Assembly (NCBI RefSeq): GCF_016865255.1
Contig: NZ_CP033381.1
Location: 2,666,001-2,730,000, forward strand
Direction of reading: 5' to 3'
Length of the DNA: 64,000 nt
DNA from: Methylomonas sp. LW13
GTDB lineage: Bacteria > Pseudomonadota > Gammaproteobacteria > Methylococcales > Methylomonadaceae
Shown here piece by piece: positions 44,398-53,396 of this stretch. A model generated the notes under the pieces. It ran no database searches. It saw only the letters and a list, made by a program, of their open reading frames with translations, and was not told the origin of the DNA. The position numbers and the translations under genes were made by a program. The number at the start of each line of letters is the position of its first letter. Positions within the stretch are counted from its first letter, which is position 1.

Positions 44398-46047
44398 TTA
44401 CGGCATGCCTAGATACATAGCATGGGTAAACCCATAGCCCACATCCACATTCGACCGAACCGGCCCACGGGTTTTACTCGGAGCCACTCGCATCGTTGCG
44501 GGTGAATTGTCGAACCGGACATTGACGTCAACCCCGCCTTTCACCGATCCAACAATATTTTTTTGGTAGCCCGGTGCCCGCATGCCTTCGCCGCTGGGTA
44601 ATTGAACCCCCGAGAAATCAGGCAACAACGAGGCAACCGATTTACCCAAGAACATGGGCACGCTGCCAACCAGTTTTAACAGTGGATCGTTCGAAACCCA
44701 GTTACCGATATATTTGAACATATCGATTAGCGGCTGGAAAAAATCCTTGATCCTGCTGAATCCTTCCTTAAGCCGGTTGACGATGCTATCCCAGTTATCA
44801 ATGATCAACGGTGCCGCGACGATGGCCGCTTGTGCCAGCAACATCAGTGGGTTTAACTTCATGGCCGCCGTTATTGCGCCGATACCGCCAGCCAAACCCC
44901 AGGCCGCAACTTTCAAGCCGACAAAGGCGCCGGCCATCTTCGCCGCTGTCATCACCGCCGGCCCATTTTGATCAATAAAGCCGGTGAGATTTTCCGATAT
45001 ACGGTTGACGGAGTCGGCAGCCGCTTTAAGTTCCGGCGCGTACTGGCTGCCGAATTTCGCCATGAAATTTGACCAGGTGCCGCCGGCTGTCTCCACCTTG
45101 TTAGTGAGCGTGCCGGCGGAGTTGGCGATTTTGTCCAGCAGACTGCCTTGGTTGGCCATCGCCTGCACTTGCCGGTTATAGCTTTCCAGGGTGATCAGCG
45201 CGGCTTTGCTGGCGTGCTCCTTGCCGAACAGGTTTTCCAATTTCGTAAAGCGTAGCTTGCTCGGTAGGTGGTTTATTTTGTCCAGGTCGGCAATCAGCTT
45301 TGGAATGCCGGAGAATTTATTCAGCTTGGTGGCCTGGTTGATAATCTCACGAATGCCGGTACCGGCCTCTTCACCTGAAATACCCGTGCTGGTAAAGACC
45401 GAGACCAACGGCAGCATTTGGTTTGCCGCCTTTAGGCCTTCTTCACCAGCGACTTTCAACGGGCCAGAGACACGGGACATAGCATATTGCAATTCATCCA
45501 GCTTGGTGCCGTTGAACAACACCCTTTGGATAGAATCGGCAAACGGCACCATATCACTGTCGGCAATGTTAAACGCCCGGCTGAGCTTACCCATTGATTC
45601 CGCCGCACTGTCATAAGTCACATAGATGTCTTTGCCAACGACGCCAAGGTATGCAGTGGCCCTCAATACGCCATTGGCAATAGAGTCCGCATTCACGCCA
45701 AAGGCTTTTAGTGTTGACGACATCGCGTTAAAGTCGGCTGTTGTTCCGGGTAACTGAGTTCCCAGCTTTATCGCTTCCTCGCTGATTTTCTGGAATACCG
45801 CCGGGATATTCCCGTTCTTATCCATCAAGGTGTTTTGCAGGTAGACTGCGGAATTCTCTAAATCTATAAACGCTTTGGCTGGTACCGCCATCGACGCGAC
45901 AAAACCGGCGCCAAGCATCGGCGCACCATTGCCGACAGTTCTTAATTGTCTATGCAATATGTTTAGGTTTTTGGTGATTTGCTTCAAGCCTGGCGACATA
46001 CGGTCAACCATACTTATCACGGCTTTTAAATCGAAGTCTTTTGACAT
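44398..46047 (-). CDS. Phage tail tape-measure protein
   Basis: 549 residues. The N-terminal part has the typical tape-measure start (LKAVISMVDRMSPGLKQITK) and the TP901-type domain with TTADFNAMSSTLKAFGV and ATAYLGVVGKDIYVTYDSAA. A hydrophobic core near residues 345-400 (AAKMAGAFVGLKVAAWGLAG, AAMKLNPLMLLAQAAIVAAP) is typical of this family. It sets tail length and helps DNA ejection. AGGAG lies seven bases before the ATG. It is the last gene of the operon and the only tail gene seen. A 549-residue ruler predicts a tail near 80 nm by the usual 0.15 nm per residue. Confidence 0.9.
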   Translation of the reverse strand: MSKDFDLKAVISMVDRMSPGLKQITKNLNILHRQLRTVGNGAPMLGAGFVASMAVPAKAFIDLENSAVYLQNTLMDKNGNIPAVFQKISEEAIKLGTQLPGTTADFNAMSSTLKAFGVNADSIANGVLRATAYLGVVGKDIYVTYDSAAESMGKLSRAFNIADSDMVPFADSIQRVLFNGTKLDELQYAMSRVSGPLKVAGEEGLKAANQMLPLVSVFTSTGISGEEAGTGIREIINQATKLNKFSGIPKLIADLDKINHLPSKLRFTKLENLFGKEHASKAALITLESYNRQVQAMANQGSLLDKIANSAGTLTNKVETAGGTWSNFMAKFGSQYAPELKAAADSVNRISENLTGFIDQNGPAVMTAAKMAGAFVGLKVAAWGLAGGIGAITAAMKLNPLMLLAQAAIVAAPLIIDNWDSIVNRLKEGFSRIKDFFQPLIDMFKYIGNWVSNDPLLKLVGSVPMFLGKSVASLLPDFSGVQLPSGEGMRAPGYQKNIVGSVKGGVDVNVRFDNSPATMRVAPSKTRGPVRSNVDVGYGFTHAMYLGMP

Positions 46048-46064
46048 GATAATTCTCCTGTCAG

Positions 46065-46382
46065 CTACTGGACGGAATACAAGCGGCCGTTCCGTTCGTG
46101 TTGGGTTTTAAACCAAGGTGGCGCGTCGCTCGTTGCCGACCGGCAGAACGCTTTGCCTTGATCTTTAAATAACTCGACCGCCCAAAGTTTTACTTCGGGA
46201 TGAGCGGCTTCAAGTTTCTGCTTAATTTCAGCTAACTGTTTTAGCTTTGGCACGGTTACGCTTTTCACAACATTCTTTTCAAAGGATGTGTCCAGATAGA
46301 TGCCTTGGCCTTCTTGCTTAAGCTCGCAGCGTGTCAAAAAATGCCCTTCGGCGGTGGTAATGGAAAATCCCATTTTTTTCAT
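46065..46382 (-). CDS. Small phage-element protein of unknown function
   Basis: 105 residues, start with AGGA seven bases upstream. Not recognised; mixed alpha/beta with a central Lys-rich helix (PKLKQLAEIKQKLEAAHPEV). It lies 17 bases before the tape-measure gene in the same operon, a position often held by a tail chaperone or connector, but no slippery site is visible. Confidence 0.7.
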   Translation of the reverse strand: MKKMGFSITTAEGHFLTRCELKQEGQGIYLDTSFEKNVVKSVTVPKLKQLAEIKQKLEAAHPEVKLWAVELFKDQGKAFCRSATSDAPPWFKTQHERNGRLYSVQ

Positions 46383-46403
46383 AACATAATCCTCGGTTAA
46401 CGC

Positions 46404-46589
46404 TTAACCATTGGCTAAGCGTGGCTGACATGCCCGCCCTTGCGCGTGATTTAATGTCTTTAGCATTTGTGTGCTCAGCCAATAGTCGCCATAGGTAAAG
46501 AATCCGGCTCGCTGCCAGGGTGGCCTGTCAATAACGCCAAAGTGAATTAGCTCGCTTTTGATATGATCGCCAGCGAGTTTGTTGGACTG
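46404..46589 (-). pseudogene. 3' part of a 63-codon gene split by the Tn3 transposon
   Basis: Removing the Tn3 element (46590-52825) and one GACTG copy joins this segment to an ATG at 52836-52834 on the minus strand. The restored frame is 63 codons, starting MRQSNKLAGDHIK and ending CQPRLANG at the stop 46404-46406, and includes the segment GVIDRPPWQRAGFFTYGDYW. The ATG follows directly on the stop (TAAATG) of the gene at 52837-53334. The insertion falls about five codons... in codon 3-4, so the protein is lost. Family not recognised; by position a small head or tail morphogenesis protein. Confidence 0.75.
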
Positions 46590-46627
46590 GGGGTAGTCAC
46601 AGAATTCGGAAAAAATAGTACGCTAAG
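46590..46627 (+). repeat. Tn3 left terminal inverted repeat
   Basis: 38 bp, starting GGGGTAGTCA; differs from the right repeat only within the outer ten bases. Confidence 0.93.
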
Positions 46628-46826
46628 ACTTTTCAGTGGTTCGTAGCGGTCTGAAATGCCCTTCTTCAATCTTTCGGTTCTGCCGCCAAATGTAATCTCC
46701 GGTCAAATTGATATGCTCCCAGCCCAACGGCGACAAGTATTGCAGTAGCGCATCGTCAACAGGCTTGTCTGACTCTCGCAGTTTTTCAACAGCCCTTTCC
46801 AGATAGACGGTGTTCCATAACACGAT
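46600..46826. repeat. 227-bp perfect inverted copy of the transposon right end
   Basis: This block is identical in reverse complement to 52589-52815, covering the inner 28 bases of the terminal repeat and the last part of tnpA. Inward of 46826 the similarity falls to that of a related but different tnpA; outward of 46600 the repeat tips differ. Confidence 0.9.
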
Positions 46827-46874
46827 GGCTGCCGTCACTAAATTGAGGTCGCCGGCACGATAGCGATCAAACAC
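46623..46874 (-). pseudogene. Truncated Tn3 transposase C-terminus
   Basis: The last 83 codons of a tnpA. The inner part ([19 protein letters not shown]) is closer to the common Tn3 transposase sequence than the intact copy at 49826 ([15 protein letters not shown]), whereas the last 65 codons or so are identical to it. This suggests a remnant of a related transposon homogenised by recombination with the right end. Confidence 0.88.
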
Positions 46875-47017
46875 ATTAGAACAAAAATCGCTTTTGCCCG
46901 CACCATACGAAAAGCGTGGTATACGACTTCAAATGTTCATATCGACAGCTGAGGATTGCCTATTGGGAAATTGTAATGTACTATTAGGACATCATAACCT
47001 TCAATTTTTGGCATTAG

Positions 47018-47515
47018 ATGAAAGACTATACAACTTGCTTTAATTCCTTGACGCTACTCGTTTTGAAGGAAATTCGACTCGAAAAAGGAATTCAGTCCTC
47101 TCAACTTGCGGAACAAACTGGTCGGAGCCCGAGTGCCTGGGCGAAAATTGAAACAGGTAAAAGCGCTTTTCCAATGGACTCGCTATTCCAAGCGTCTCGA
47201 GCGCTTTGGACGCCAGCATCCGCAGTTATAGCCACCGCCGAAAGATATGCTGCATTTCTTGGACAAAGTAATTGGGCAGTGCTTAATTCACCTTTGAGTT
47301 CGGAAGAAGACGACTTGCTTCAAATCGCTCAAAAATATTATGAGAGCCTAGGATTCAAGCGTAGGTTTCAACCTGCATTTGGTCATGTTGGATTCAACGG
47401 ATTTGGGCTTAGCATTTTAAATAGCCCGATTTTTTACCCTGATGGCTCCGTTCAAATCGTTGATGTTTTCCGATTTGCACTTGATGAAGAGTTTCGTAAA
47501 ACGCAAGAAGTCTAA
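47018..47515 (+). CDS. XRE-family helix-turn-helix protein (Tn3 passenger)
   Basis: 165 residues with an N-terminal Cro/C1-type helix-turn-helix (residues about 15-70: LKEIRLEKGIQSSQLAEQTG, then SPSAWAKIETGKSAFPMDSL) and a C-terminal part of unknown fold. It likely regulates passenger genes or itself. GC is lower than tnpA. It is the first passenger gene after the truncated tnpA copy. Confidence 0.8.
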   Translation: MKDYTTCFNSLTLLVLKEIRLEKGIQSSQLAEQTGRSPSAWAKIETGKSAFPMDSLFQASRALWTPASAVIATAERYAAFLGQSNWAVLNSPLSSEEDDLLQIAQKYYESLGFKRRFQPAFGHVGFNGFGLSILNSPIFYPDGSVQIVDVFRFALDEEFRKTQEV

Positions 47516-47642
47516 AATCGGCGGCATCGCTTGTTACGCACATTTTTAAAATGTCGGCAATCACATATTTTTATTGGGAGTGGACAGGCCGGGATGCTAG
47601 TGTTTTCAAGGAAGAGGAATTTTCATTTAGTGGAGAATTATT

Positions 47643-48209
47643 ATGGAATTCATTAATATTGATTTAGAACCAATTAAATTTAAACTAATGAGTGAAAAAA
47701 CAGGACTTGGATGGTCTCTGGAATTTTGCGATAAAGTTGAGATTCAATACAAACGGTGGATGACATGTATCCAGAGATACCAGAATAAAAGATTTGTTCC
47801 AAGTCATTACATCGATACATTTTGGCATTATCATATTCTTGATACAGAAAAATATGCCGCCGATTGTTATGCTTGCTTCGGCTATTTTGTACATCATTAC
47901 CCATATTTTGGAATGCAAGGAGATGATGATAGAAAAAAGGCCGATATTGCTTGGAGCGAAACAAAGAAAATCTTCAAATTAGAGTTTGGGTATGAAATTG
48001 ATGATTTAGAAAGATCATATGGTATTAAAACTTCATCTGATTGCGTGAATTACCCAAAAGATTGCGGCCCAGGAGCATGTTATGGTCAAGAATGCAATAC
48101 GCCAGGTGAGTGCGAGAATAAAATTGGAAAATTGGTGACCAAAGATGTGATTCTCATCAATGAGATGAGACCTCGTCCTATAAGAGATTCTGTGTTGATG
48201 CTTGCGTAG
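47643..48209 (+). CDS. GRDP-like His/Cys-rich protein (Tn3 passenger)
   Basis: 188 residues. The central part has the pattern of the GRDP-like (DUF1399-type) family: a helix with YKRWM, then HYIDTFWHYHILDTEKYAADC and a following FVHHYP. Spaced His and Asp residues there look like a metal site. The C-terminus is Cys-rich (SSDCVNYPKDCGPGACYGQE, CNTPGEC; five Cys in about 30 residues). GGAGAA precedes the ATG. AT-rich. Function unknown; bacterial relatives are sometimes near peptide or conjugation loci, but nothing here decides it. Confidence 0.68.
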   Translation: MEFINIDLEPIKFKLMSEKTGLGWSLEFCDKVEIQYKRWMTCIQRYQNKRFVPSHYIDTFWHYHILDTEKYAADCYACFGYFVHHYPYFGMQGDDDRKKADIAWSETKKIFKLEFGYEIDDLERSYGIKTSSDCVNYPKDCGPGACYGQECNTPGECENKIGKLVTKDVILINEMRPRPIRDSVLMLA

Positions 48210-48370
48210 CAAGCAGCATGCGTTCGTTAGATGATTTATTGAATAGATATGCTACAAACTTGTCCTTAACAAGACTTGATCCTCAAAGTAGCGGGTTGCT
48301 CTTGTACTTTATTGGTTTATTGCTAGAATGTTCCGTGCAATAAAATTTTTTTCATCAAAAAAGGTTTGCT

Positions 48371-48514
48371 ATGAAAAGATATAAATTTGCTGTGCACTTT
48401 AAAAATGGTACTGTAATGGAGCAAATTGTCCTTGGGGATAGTCCAGAAGATGCTGCAAAAGAATTTAGTTTACGTAATGATGTAGAGTCATTTGAGTACA
48501 TTGGACCCGCATAA
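48371..48514 (+). CDS. 47-residue small protein (Tn3 passenger)
   Basis: A short frame starting MKRYKFAVHFKNGTVMEQIV and ending FEYIGPA, with AAGG eight bases before the ATG and a terminator 11 bases after the stop. The predicted fold is beta-beta-alpha-beta (SPEDAAKEFSLRND as the helix). It resembles small phage or plasmid proteins of the same size, but no name can be given. Signals at both ends support a real gene. Confidence 0.66.
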   Translation: MKRYKFAVHFKNGTVMEQIVLGDSPEDAAKEFSLRNDVESFEYIGPA

Positions 48515-48525
48515 TTAAAATTTAA

Positions 48526-48565
48526 AAAAGTATGGCGCTTAATTTCCGCCATACTTTTAATTTTT
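48526..48565. terminator. Bidirectional terminator in the Tn3 passenger region
   Basis: A perfect 12-bp stem AAAAGTATGGCG / CGCCATACTTTT followed by AATTTTTAAT on the plus strand and A-rich sequence on the other side, between the convergent genes at 48371 and 48625. Confidence 0.87.
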
Positions 48566-48624
48566 AATGGGTAGTTGCAGAGATCGGAAAAAAGTAAGCA
48601 TTAATAGTTTTCTTTATCATTTCT

Positions 48625-49059
48625 TTACCCGTTCTTGGTTAGTTCATATCCTCTTACGATATCTCCAATTGTAGGTTGAGTCACACCATATTGATCGGCA
48701 AGTTGTTGCTGTGTGTATAAACCTGTCGCATATAACCCTCGAATTTCATTTTTTTCCTTTTCGGAGAGACGCGCAGTGCTTGTGCTGGGCATACAAGCAG
48801 CCATTTTTTCCTCTAATTTGGATAATTCTGAATTGACTTCATTTAGCTCTTGGCGATGTTTCCAAGCCTCTTCAAATGCATCTTTGTTGCAAGTCTGAGC
48901 TGAAGCAGCAATTTGAAACACTGTGTTGCTGAGCTTTTCAGCCTTGTCTTTCAGGTCCTGGAATGCTCGTTTAGTTGTTGCCACATCTGAGCGGGTGATT
49001 TGCTGTTGTTGGGCAACCTGGATAATGTTTTGTTGTGTTGAATCAGCAAAGGTAGGCAT
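48625..49059 (-). CDS. Coiled-coil protein with Hin-type helix-turn-helix (Tn3 passenger)
   Basis: 144 residues. Residues 20-90 form a long helix (AFQDLKDKAEKLSNTVFQIA, ELNEVNSELSKLEEKMAACM). The C-terminus has a resolvase-type helix-turn-helix (LSEKEKNEIRGLYATGLYTQ, QLADQYGVTQPTIGDIVRGY), as in the DNA-binding tail of Hin. GGGGAA precedes the ATG. It is divergent from tnpR, sharing the 49060-49262 region, so it may regulate transposition or resolution. Confidence 0.75.
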   Translation of the reverse strand: MPTFADSTQQNIIQVAQQQQITRSDVATTKRAFQDLKDKAEKLSNTVFQIAASAQTCNKDAFEEAWKHRQELNEVNSELSKLEEKMAACMPSTSTARLSEKEKNEIRGLYATGLYTQQQLADQYGVTQPTIGDIVRGYELTKNG

Positions 49060-49262
49060 AAAATTCCCCGTTAAAAATTCAAATATAACACATAAATTAA
49101 AATATGTGTTTAATGTGTGTCAGTATGACGTATACCCTAACCTGATGTCAGGATGTGAATTACTTTAGCGTCAGAATAGGGTATATTTTTGAAAATATTG
49201 ACACATGCCACCAAAGGCTATAGAGTTCATCCTGACACTTTTGGTTTTTTGGGGACAATTAT
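49060..49262. promoter_or_regulatory. Divergent promoter and likely res site of the Tn3 element
   Basis: The spacer between tnpR and the divergent helix-turn-helix gene holds three inverted repeats: AACACATA/TATGTGTT (49087-49110), TATACCCT/AGGGTATA (49131-49185) and CCTGA-TG-TCAGG (49141-49152). Resolvase-binding res sites lie just upstream of tnpR in Tn3 elements. Subsites I-III cannot be fixed from sequence alone. Confidence 0.65.
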
Positions 49263-49823
49263 TTGCAAGGGCATCGTATCGGTTACATCAGAGTCAGCTC
49301 GTTCGATCAAAATCCGGAACGGCAATTGGAACAGGTCGAGGTCAGTAAGGTTTTTACCGATAAGGCGTCTGGCAAAGATACCGAACGCCCGGCTTTGGAC
49401 GAGCTACTTGCGTTTGTTCGAGAAGGCGATACAGTTGTCGTGCATAGCATGGACCGCTTGGCGAGAAATCTGGATGACTTACGACGCTTAGTGCAACAGT
49501 TAACCAAACGCGGCGTCCGTATCGAATTCGTCAAGGAGTGTCTGACGTTCACCGGCGAAGATTCGCCGATGGCCAATTTATTGCTGTCGGTCATGGGGGC
49601 GTTTGCCGAGTTCGAACGGGCGCTGATCCGTGAACGGCAGCGCGAAGGCATTGCGCTGGCTAAACAGCGTGGCGCTTACCGAGGGCGAAAGAAAGCACTA
49701 TCGACTGAGCAGGTAGAAGAGTTACAAAGCCGGGCCAGTGCCGGTGAACAGAAAGCAAAGCTGGCTCGCGAGTATGGTATTAGTCGCGAAACACTATACC
49801 AATATCTGAAAGTCACTGAGTAA
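49263..49823 (+). CDS. tnpR: TnpR serine resolvase
   Basis: 186 residues of the small serine recombinases: catalytic Ser in [18 protein letters not shown], the Arg-rich site in [15 protein letters not shown], the E-helix ([20 protein letters not shown]) and a C-terminal helix-turn-helix ([18 protein letters not shown]). It resolves the cointegrates made by TnpA at res. The start is TTG at 49263, giving the family-typical MQGHRIGY; no ATG is nearby. It ends two bases before tnpA. Confidence 0.94.
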   Translation: MQGHRIGYIRVSSFDQNPERQLEQVEVSKVFTDKASGKDTERPALDELLAFVREGDTVVVHSMDRLARNLDDLRRLVQQLTKRGVRIEFVKECLTFTGEDSPMANLLLSVMGAFAEFERALIRERQREGIALAKQRGAYRGRKKALSTEQVEELQSRASAGEQKAKLAREYGISRETLYQYLKVTE

Positions 49824-49825
49824 TC

Positions 49826-52792
49826 ATGGCTAGGCGCTCGGTTTTGTCTGCTACGGAACGGGCCAGTTTACTGGTTTTGCCCGACACTCAAGACGAACTG
49901 ATCCGCCACTACACCTTCAACGAATCCGACTGGGCACTGATTCGGCAACGCCGGGGCGATGCCAACCGCCTTGGATTCGCTGTACAACTATGCCTGCTGC
50001 GCTACCCTGGCTATGCGCTTGCCCCTGATGGGGCAATAGCGGAATCGTTGATCCAATGGATCGCCGGCCAAATCAAGACCGATCCCGGCGTTTGGCGAAA
50101 ATACGGCGAGCGCGATGAAACACGGCGCGAACATCTCCATGAACTGCGCGGCTATCTTGGATTATCGGCCTTCGGATTATCCGATTTCCGGTTTCTTGTG
50201 AAAACGCTGACCGATCTCGCCATGCAGACCGATAAGGGCGTGGTGTTAGCGGCTCATGCTTTGGAAGCACTACGCCAACGCAAAGTGATTCTGCCGACGC
50301 TTACCGTGATCGAGCGTACCTGTGCCGAAGCCATCACCCGCGCGAATCGCGGCATCTACCGGGCGTTGGCCCAGCCGCTCACGGCGCTGCATCGACAACG
50401 GCTCGACGAACTGCTGAAAATCAAGCCTGATTCCAACACGACTTGGCTGGTTTGGCTACGCCAGTCGCCTTTGAAACCTAATTCCCGCTACATGCTGGAG
50501 CACATTGAGCGGCTGAAAACATTTCAGGCAATTGCTTTGCCGGACAGCATGGGTCGGCACATTCATCAGAACCGGCTATTAAAAATCGCGCGCGAAGGCG
50601 GGCAAATGACGCCGCAGGACCTTGGCAAGTTTGAAAGCGAACGCCGATATGCCACGCTCGTGGCTGTGACCTTGGAAAGCACGGCTACCATTATCGACGA
50701 AATTATCGATCTACATGACCGCATCCTGTTGAAATTATTCAGCGCCGCCAAGCACAAGCATCAACATCAGTTCCAACAACAGGGCAAGGCGATCAACGAA
50801 AAGGTACGATTATTCTCAAAAATCGGCCACGCCTTATTGGATGCCAAGCAATCGGATAGCGATCCTTACGCCGCAATCGAATCTGTTATTTCCTGGGACG
50901 ACTTCCAGCAAAGCATCATCGAAGCGGATCAACTGGCCAAACCCGCAGCATTCGATCACTTACACTTGGTTACCGAGCAGTTCAGCACTCTCCGCCGCTA
51001 TACGCCGGATTTTCTGGACGTGCTGACGTTACGAGCGGCACCGGCGGCGCAGAATGTGCTGGATGCCATTGAGGTGATTCGCATGATGAACGGTTCCGGC
51101 AATCGCAAAGTACCGACTGATGCGCCGACAGCTTTTATCAAGCCGCGCTGGAAGTCGCTGGTACATACCGACCAAGGGCTTGACCGTCGCTTCTATGAAA
51201 TCTGTACACTCACCGAACTGAAAAACGCGCTCCGTTCCGGCGACATCTGGGTACAGAGTTCCCGGCAATTTCGCGACTTCGACGAATACCTGTTGCCTTC
51301 CGTGAAATTCCAAGAACTCAAACAGGCAAAAGTATTGCCGGTCGCCGTCAATCCGGATTGCGAACAATACTTGCATGATCGGTTGCAGTTGCTCGAACGA
51401 CAACTGAGCACGGTAAACCGTTTGGCATTGGCCAATGAACTTCCCGATGCCATAATTACCGATTCCGGTCTGAAAATCACCCCATTGGATGCAGTTGTCC
51501 CCGAAGCCGCGCAACAATTGATCAACCAGGCGAGCATGTTGCTGCCCCGCATCAAGATCACCGAATTATTGATGGACGTGGACGACTGGACCGGCTTCAG
51601 TCGGCATTTTGTGCATTTAAAGGATGGCGAGCCGGCTAAAGACCGTACGTTGTTGCTATCGGCAATCCTGGCCGACGCCATTAATCTGGGACTCACCAAA
51701 ATGGCCGAGTTTTGCCCCGGCACAACTTACGCCAAACTGTCGTGGCTGCAAGCCTGGCATATCCGGGACGAAACCTATTCCGCCGGATTAGCCGAGTTAG
51801 TGAATGTCCAGTTCAATCATGCGTTTGCCGAAAACTGGGGCGATGGCTCGACGTCGTCTTCCGACGGTCAGCGTTTTCGGGCGGGCGGCAAGGCCGAGAG
51901 CTCAGGCCATGTCAACCCGAAGTATGGCAGCGAGCCGGGCCGATTGTTCTATACCCACATTTCCGACCAGTACGCCCCATATCACATCAAGGTCGTGAAT
52001 GTAGGCATCCGCGATTCGACCTATGTACTCGATGGTTTGCTGTACCACGAATCGGATTTGCGGATCGAAGAGCATTACACCGATACAGCTGGCTTTACCG
52101 ATCATGTCTTCGCGCTCATGCATTTGCTGGGATTTCGCTTTGCGCCCCGCATTCGCGATTTGAAGGATACCAAGCTGTATATTCCGAAGAACGGCCAAGA
52201 GTACCCAGCGTTGGATAGCATGATCGGCGGCTACTTGAACATCAAAAGCATCCAAACGCATTGGGACGAGATATTACGGCTTGCGGCGTCAATCAAACAA
52301 GGCACCGTTACCGCATCGCTAATGTTGAGAAAACTCGGCAGTTACCCACGGCAGAATGGTTTAGCCGTGGCCTTGCGTGAGTTGGGCCGTATCGAGCGCA
52401 CCTTGTTCATTCTGGATTGGTTGCAAAACGTAGAACTGCGCAGACGTGTCCACGCAGGGCTGAATAAGGGCGAGGCCCGCAACGCCTTAGCCAGAGCGGT
52501 ATTCTTTAATCGCTTGGGCGAAATCCGCGACCGCAGCTTCGAACAACAGCGCTATCGTGCCAGCGGGCTCAATTTGGTAACGGCAGCTATCGTGTTATGG
52601 AACACCGTCTATCTGGAAAGGGCTGTTGAAAAACTGCGAGAGTCAGACAAGCCTGTTGACGATGCGCTACTGCAATACTTGTCGCCGTTGGGCTGGGAGC
52701 ATATCAATTTGACCGGAGATTACATTTGGCGGCAGAACCGAAAGATTGAAGAAGGGCATTTCAGACCGCTACGAACCACTGAAAAGTCTTAG
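49826..52792 (+). CDS. tnpA: TnpA, Tn3-family transposase
   Basis: 988 residues, full length for the family. DUF4158 N-terminus ([20 protein letters not shown]), then the DDE_Tnp_Tn3 domain: first Asp in [15 protein letters not shown], second in [20 protein letters not shown] region, and Glu in [20 protein letters not shown]. It binds the 38-bp ends and moves the element by replicative transposition. The stop codon lies inside the right terminal repeat. Intact and probably functional. Confidence 0.95.
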   Translation: MARRSVLSATERASLLVLPDTQDELIRHYTFNESDWALIRQRRGDANRLGFAVQLCLLRYPGYALAPDGAIAESLIQWIAGQIKTDPGVWRKYGERDETRREHLHELRGYLGLSAFGLSDFRFLVKTLTDLAMQTDKGVVLAAHALEALRQRKVILPTLTVIERTCAEAITRANRGIYRALAQPLTALHRQRLDELLKIKPDSNTTWLVWLRQSPLKPNSRYMLEHIERLKTFQAIALPDSMGRHIHQNRLLKIAREGGQMTPQDLGKFESERRYATLVAVTLESTATIIDEIIDLHDRILLKLFSAAKHKHQHQFQQQGKAINEKVRLFSKIGHALLDAKQSDSDPYAAIESVISWDDFQQSIIEADQLAKPAAFDHLHLVTEQFSTLRRYTPDFLDVLTLRAAPAAQNVLDAIEVIRMMNGSGNRKVPTDAPTAFIKPRWKSLVHTDQGLDRRFYEICTLTELKNALRSGDIWVQSSRQFRDFDEYLLPSVKFQELKQAKVLPVAVNPDCEQYLHDRLQLLERQLSTVNRLALANELPDAIITDSGLKITPLDAVVPEAAQQLINQASMLLPRIKITELLMDVDDWTGFSRHFVHLKDGEPAKDRTLLLSAILADAINLGLTKMAEFCPGTTYAKLSWLQAWHIRDETYSAGLAELVNVQFNHAFAENWGDGSTSSSDGQRFRAGGKAESSGHVNPKYGSEPGRLFYTHISDQYAPYHIKVVNVGIRDSTYVLDGLLYHESDLRIEEHYTDTAGFTDHVFALMHLLGFRFAPRIRDLKDTKLYIPKNGQEYPALDSMIGGYLNIKSIQTHWDEILRLAASIKQGTVTASLMLRKLGSYPRQNGLAVALRELGRIERTLFILDWLQNVELRRRVHAGLNKGEARNALARAVFFNRLGEIRDRSFEQQRYRASGLNLVTAAIVLWNTVYLERAVEKLRESDKPVDDALLQYLSPLGWEHINLTGDYIWRQNRKIEEGHFRPLRTTEKS

Positions 52793-52825
52793 CGTACTAT
52801 TTTTTCCGAATTCTGCGGCCACCCC
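52788..52825 (-). repeat. Tn3 right terminal inverted repeat
   Basis: 38 bp, read inward GGGGTGGCCG then CAGAATTCGG; overlaps the tnpA stop codon by five bases. Confidence 0.93.
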
Positions 52826-52836
52826 GACTGGCGCAT

Positions 52837-53334
52837 TTAGCTAAAAATCGCTTGGATGCGGCCGTCAATATCGGCAATACATGAAAGCAATCGTTTGTCA
52901 TCGACAACCAGGGGCAAGGCGCGCAATTCTTCATATATGCCGTTGAGCAGGCCCGTTTTATTGGGCGTTAACGGACCGGCAGACTGTACCCGTTCATGCA
53001 GATTATTGACGGCCTGCTGAATGATTAACGGTTTCAACTGCTGTAGTTTTTGTTCCTCGGCTTGAATAGCTGACAACAATTTGCGCCGTCTGCCTTCGAT
53101 CTCCGTGGCCAGCTCGCTATATTTGCGCTGGGCTTGCGCTAGCTTAAGCGTCGAGTCGGCAACCTCTTTCTCGGCTTGTGCAAGCTGATCGGTTGGCAAA
53201 TCGCGCAACGCTTTGGATAAACTCTGGATTTTTTCAGCACAAGCCTGTCTGTCGTCCGAGCGTTCTTGCAAATCGTTCTGAAACAGCTCATCGATAATTC
53301 GCGATTTTTTCAGGATACTTTCTAAGAATTTCAT
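52837..53334 (-). CDS. Coiled-coil protein after the capsid gene
   Basis: 165 residues, start with GGAG seven bases upstream. Almost all helical with heptad-like patterns (residues 25-115: QACAEKIQSLSKALRDLPTD, AEKEVADSTLKLAQAQRKYS). Not recognised. It sits 62 bases after the capsid gene; the restored 63-codon gene starts right at its stop. Possible jobs are a scaffold or head completion protein; neither is shown. Confidence 0.72.
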   Translation of the reverse strand: MKFLESILKKSRIIDELFQNDLQERSDDRQACAEKIQSLSKALRDLPTDQLAQAEKEVADSTLKLAQAQRKYSELATEIEGRRRKLLSAIQAEEQKLQQLKPLIIQQAVNNLHERVQSAGPLTPNKTGLLNGIYEELRALPLVVDDKRLLSCIADIDGRIQAIFS

Positions 53335-53396
53335 ACTAGCTCTCCATCCATTAATGGCCGGGCTACGACCTAAGCCATAACCCGGTTGCGAGTTGA

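Larger units (their letters stand above)
46590..52825 (+). mobile_element. Complete Tn3-family transposon (6,236 bp) with passenger genes
   Basis: 38-bp terminal inverted repeats start with GGGGT and share an identical inner part (CAGAATTCGG to ACGCTAAG). The flanking 5-bp duplication is GACTG on both sides (46585-46589 and 52826-52830), proof of transposition into this spot. It holds tnpR and tnpA at the right, a res-like region, four AT-rich passenger genes at the left, and an inverted copy of the tnpA 3' end at the left terminus. Confidence 0.95.
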
